Made by a program: the position numbers and the translations under genes. The notes below the pieces were generated by a model, which ran no database searches, was not told the origin of the DNA, and saw only the letters and a list, made by a program, of their open reading frames with translations. This document shows, one piece after another, positions 62,186 to 64,000 of a stretch of DNA of 64,000 nucleotides. Numbering within the stretch: the first letter of the stretch is position 1; each line of letters starts with the position of its first letter. The stretch covers positions 299,844 to 363,843 of the forward strand of contig BPIR01000002.1 in the NCBI GenBank assembly GCA_026004215.1, read 5' to 3'. This DNA comes from Candidatus Binatia bacterium. Lineage in GTDB: Bacteria; Desulfobacterota; Binatia; HRBIN30.

Positions 62186-64000
62186 ATGATGCAGGACGAC
62201 AAGACTGAATTCCAGCGGTTGATCGAACAAGACCGAGCCGCACGGGGTGCGAGAGAGTGGCGGGGAACTTTTCTCGATTACCTCGAGCGGGTCAAACAAG
62301 ATCCCACGATCCCCAAACTGGCGCACGCTCGCATTTACGACATGATCCTGCAGGCGGGCGTGCGCGACGTTCTCGACACGGACGATTCGAGAACCAAGCG
62401 GCTATTCAAGGACGAGCCGGTCAAGATTTACAACTTCTTTGCCGACTCGTTCTTCGGCATCGAGCGGGTGATCGCGCAAATCGTGCGTTATTTCCACGCC
62501 GCGGCGCTCAAGGGCGAGGAAAGCCGGCAAGTTCTCTACCTCATGGGCCCGGTAGGTTCCGGCAAAAGCTCGCTGGTGGAGCACATCCAGCGCGGCCTCG
62601 AACAAAGCCCGCCGTTTTACGCCATCGAAGGTTGCCCGATGTTCGAAGAGCCGCTGCACTTGCTACCGCGCCATTTGCGGCGCGAGTTCGAGAAGATGCT
62701 CGGGGTGCACATCGAAGGAGACCTCTGCCCTGTGTGTCGCTTCCGCCTCAAGGAAGAGTACCGGGGCAAGTACGAGGAGGTCCCCGTGGTGCTGCGCTCG
62801 TTCTCCAAGCGCAATCGTGTCGGCATCGGGGTCGTGCCTCCGGTGGACCCCAATAACCAAGACACCTCCGTGCTCATTGGCTCGGAGGACATCTCGAAGC
62901 TGGACTTGTACTCCGAAGGCGACCCGCGGGTGCTCGACCTCAACGGCGCCTTGAACGTGGGCAACCGCGGCATCGTCGAGTTTATCGAGGTGTTCAAAAA
63001 CGAAACGGAATACCTGCACGCGATGATCACGGCCACGCAGGAAAAAGTCATTCCCGCGCCGGGCCGCCACGGGATGGTGTATGTGGACGAGGTGATCATT
63101 GCGCACTCGAACGAAGCCGAATGGCAAAAGTTCAAATCCGACCATACCAACGAGGCCATCCTCGACCGCATCGTCGTGGTCAAAGTGCCTTACAATTTGC
63201 GGCTCTCGGAGGAGGTGAAGATTTACGAAAAGATCCTGCGCAACTCCGACTTCCGGGCGCACATCGCACCGCACACCTTAGAAATTGCCTCGATGTTCGC
63301 GATTCTCACCCGCTTGGAGCCGACTCCGAAGTGCGACTTGATGACCAAGCTCAAGCTCTACAATGGCGAAGAGGTCATCGAGAAAGGCCGCACGAAGAAG
63401 GTAGACGTGCGCGAGTTGCGTGAAGACGCCAAACGAGAGGGCATGTTCGGGATTTCCACGCGCTTTATCATGAAAGCGCTGGACAACGCCCTGTCCGACA
63501 ACATCGAAGGGAATTGCATCAACCCCATCAGCGTCCGCGAGGCGCTCATCCAAATGACCAAGGAAGCCGACCTGCCGGACGACACCCGCAAGCAGTACCT
63601 CGAATTTCTGCAAGACACGTTGCACAAGGAATACCTCGACATTTTGGAGCGCGAGATCACCAAGGCGTTCGTATACTCGTACCAGGAGCAAGCCGAGGCG
63701 TTGTTCCAGAACTACCTGGATCACGCCGAGGCCTTCGTCAATCGGACCAAGGTGCGGGATCGCAACACAAAAGAGGAGCTCCAACCCGACGAGGCATTTC
63801 TGAAGTCCATCGAAGAACAAATCGCCATCATCGGTTCGGCGGCAGAGGGGTTCCGCCAAGAAGTGATTGCCTACCTGTGGGCGGCAAGTCGCCGCGGAGA
63901 GAAGGTGTCGTACCAGAGCTACGAACCTCTGAAGGAGGCAATCGAGAAGAAACTCATGACCTCGGTGCGCGATATCAGCCGGATCATCACCAAGGCGCGC
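62186..64000 (+). CDS. prkA: PrkA-type serine protein kinase (AAA+ fold), right-truncated
   Basis: 605 residues are visible and the frame is still open at base 64000; PrkA proteins are usually about 640-690 long, so only the end is missing. The N-terminal AAA domain has Walker A GPVGSGKSS (residues 121-129), with the family's EGCPMFEEPLHLLP and zinc-like LCPVC segments. Later come AHSNEAEWQKFK, the arginine-finger type GISTRF and a helical C-terminal region (DTLHKEYLDILEREITKAF). It phosphorylates proteins in stress and stationary phase. In other bacteria it is followed by yeaH and spoVR, which would lie past the edge. AAGGAG nine bases upstream fixes the ATG. Confidence 0.95.
   Translation, partial: MMQDDKTEFQRLIEQDRAARGAREWRGTFLDYLERVKQDPTIPKLAHARIYDMILQAGVRDVLDTDDSRTKRLFKDEPVKIYNFFADSFFGIERVIAQIVRYFHAAALKGEESRQVLYLMGPVGSGKSSLVEHIQRGLEQSPPFYAIEGCPMFEEPLHLLPRHLRREFEKMLGVHIEGDLCPVCRFRLKEEYRGKYEEVPVVLRSFSKRNRVGIGVVPPVDPNNQDTSVLIGSEDISKLDLYSEGDPRVLDLNGALNVGNRGIVEFIEVFKNETEYLHAMITATQEKVIPAPGRHGMVYVDEVIIAHSNEAEWQKFKSDHTNEAILDRIVVVKVPYNLRLSEEVKIYEKILRNSDFRAHIAPHTLEIASMFAILTRLEPTPKCDLMTKLKLYNGEEVIEKGRTKKVDVRELREDAKREGMFGISTRFIMKALDNALSDNIEGNCINPISVREALIQMTKEADLPDDTRKQYLEFLQDTLHKEYLDILEREITKAFVYSYQEQAEALFQNYLDHAEAFVNRTKVRDRNTKEELQPDEAFLKSIEEQIAIIGSAAEGFRQEVIAYLWAASRRGEKVSYQSYEPLKEAIEKKLMTSVRDISRIITKAR

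Overview
The window comes from a GC-rich, Gram-negative, free-living bacterium with a deltaproteobacteria-like gene repertoire. Several secreted proteins carry the same paired EF-hand (dockerin-like) module. It also has type IVa pilins behind sigma-54 promoters, a Myxococcus-type Cys-rich repeat protein, and very large multihaem cytochromes. Together these suggest Desulfobacterota, Myxococcota or, my best guess, Binatota (Candidatus Binatia). No rRNA or tRNA gene was recognised, so the placement is inferred from gene content only. There is no insertion sequence, prophage or CRISPR array.

Layout. 1-9385 (+): the end of an unknown gene, two nearly identical type IV pilin genes, each with its own sigma-54-like promoter and terminator, then a GT-C membrane glycosyltransferase, a sulfotransferase and a GT-C-like/beta-propeller protein. 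9687-18392: a small lipoprotein, a zinc-ribbon/TPR protein, a haem biosynthesis run (hemD-hemE-hemH-hemG), icd, a VOC protein and a small zinc-finger protein. 18561-25262 (-): a copper type II monooxygenase-like protein with an inserted EF-hand module, a frameshifted B12/radical SAM gene and a hybrid histidine kinase. 25704-28786 (-): a secreted EF-hand protein, an anti-sigma factor and a sigma factor in one coupled operon. Divergent from it, 28942-33531 (+): a caspase-like/CsgG-like protein, an outer-membrane protein and DAHP synthase.

33678-42382 (-) is the centrepiece. Seven genes encode a decahaem OmcA/MtrC-type cytochrome, an outer-membrane porin, four exported cytochromes with 7, 2, 4 and 18 haem motifs, and a NapC/NirT-like membrane cytochrome. 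All five junctions from porin to NapC-like gene are 4-base start/stop overlaps. This looks like a complete wire from the quinone pool across periplasm and outer membrane to the cell surface, with about 48 haem sites. The decahaem carries the lineage's EF-hand module on a Pro/Thr linker, and the 18-haem protein is built from a roughly 70-residue repeat. The haem genes 20 kb away and pilins with the Geobacter e-pilin aromatic spacing fit an extracellular electron transfer lifestyle. That is inference.

43015-64000: a secreted beta-helix protein, an alpha/beta-hydrolase-like lipoprotein coupled to DNA photolyase, a DUF1232-type protein and a response regulator. Then come four tandem paralogues of an unnamed secreted HCFY family (49986-54972), a 904-residue Pro/Thr-rich secreted protein sharing a C-terminal domain with the sigma-operon protein, a phosphotriesterase-like hydrolase, rsmI, a split glutamine-dependent NAD synthetase (nadE plus a nitrilase-type amidase), and prkA running off the right edge. 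Hairpin-forming intergenic repeats recur near 9.6, 22.6, 25.4-25.7, 33.6 and 42.7-42.9 kb.
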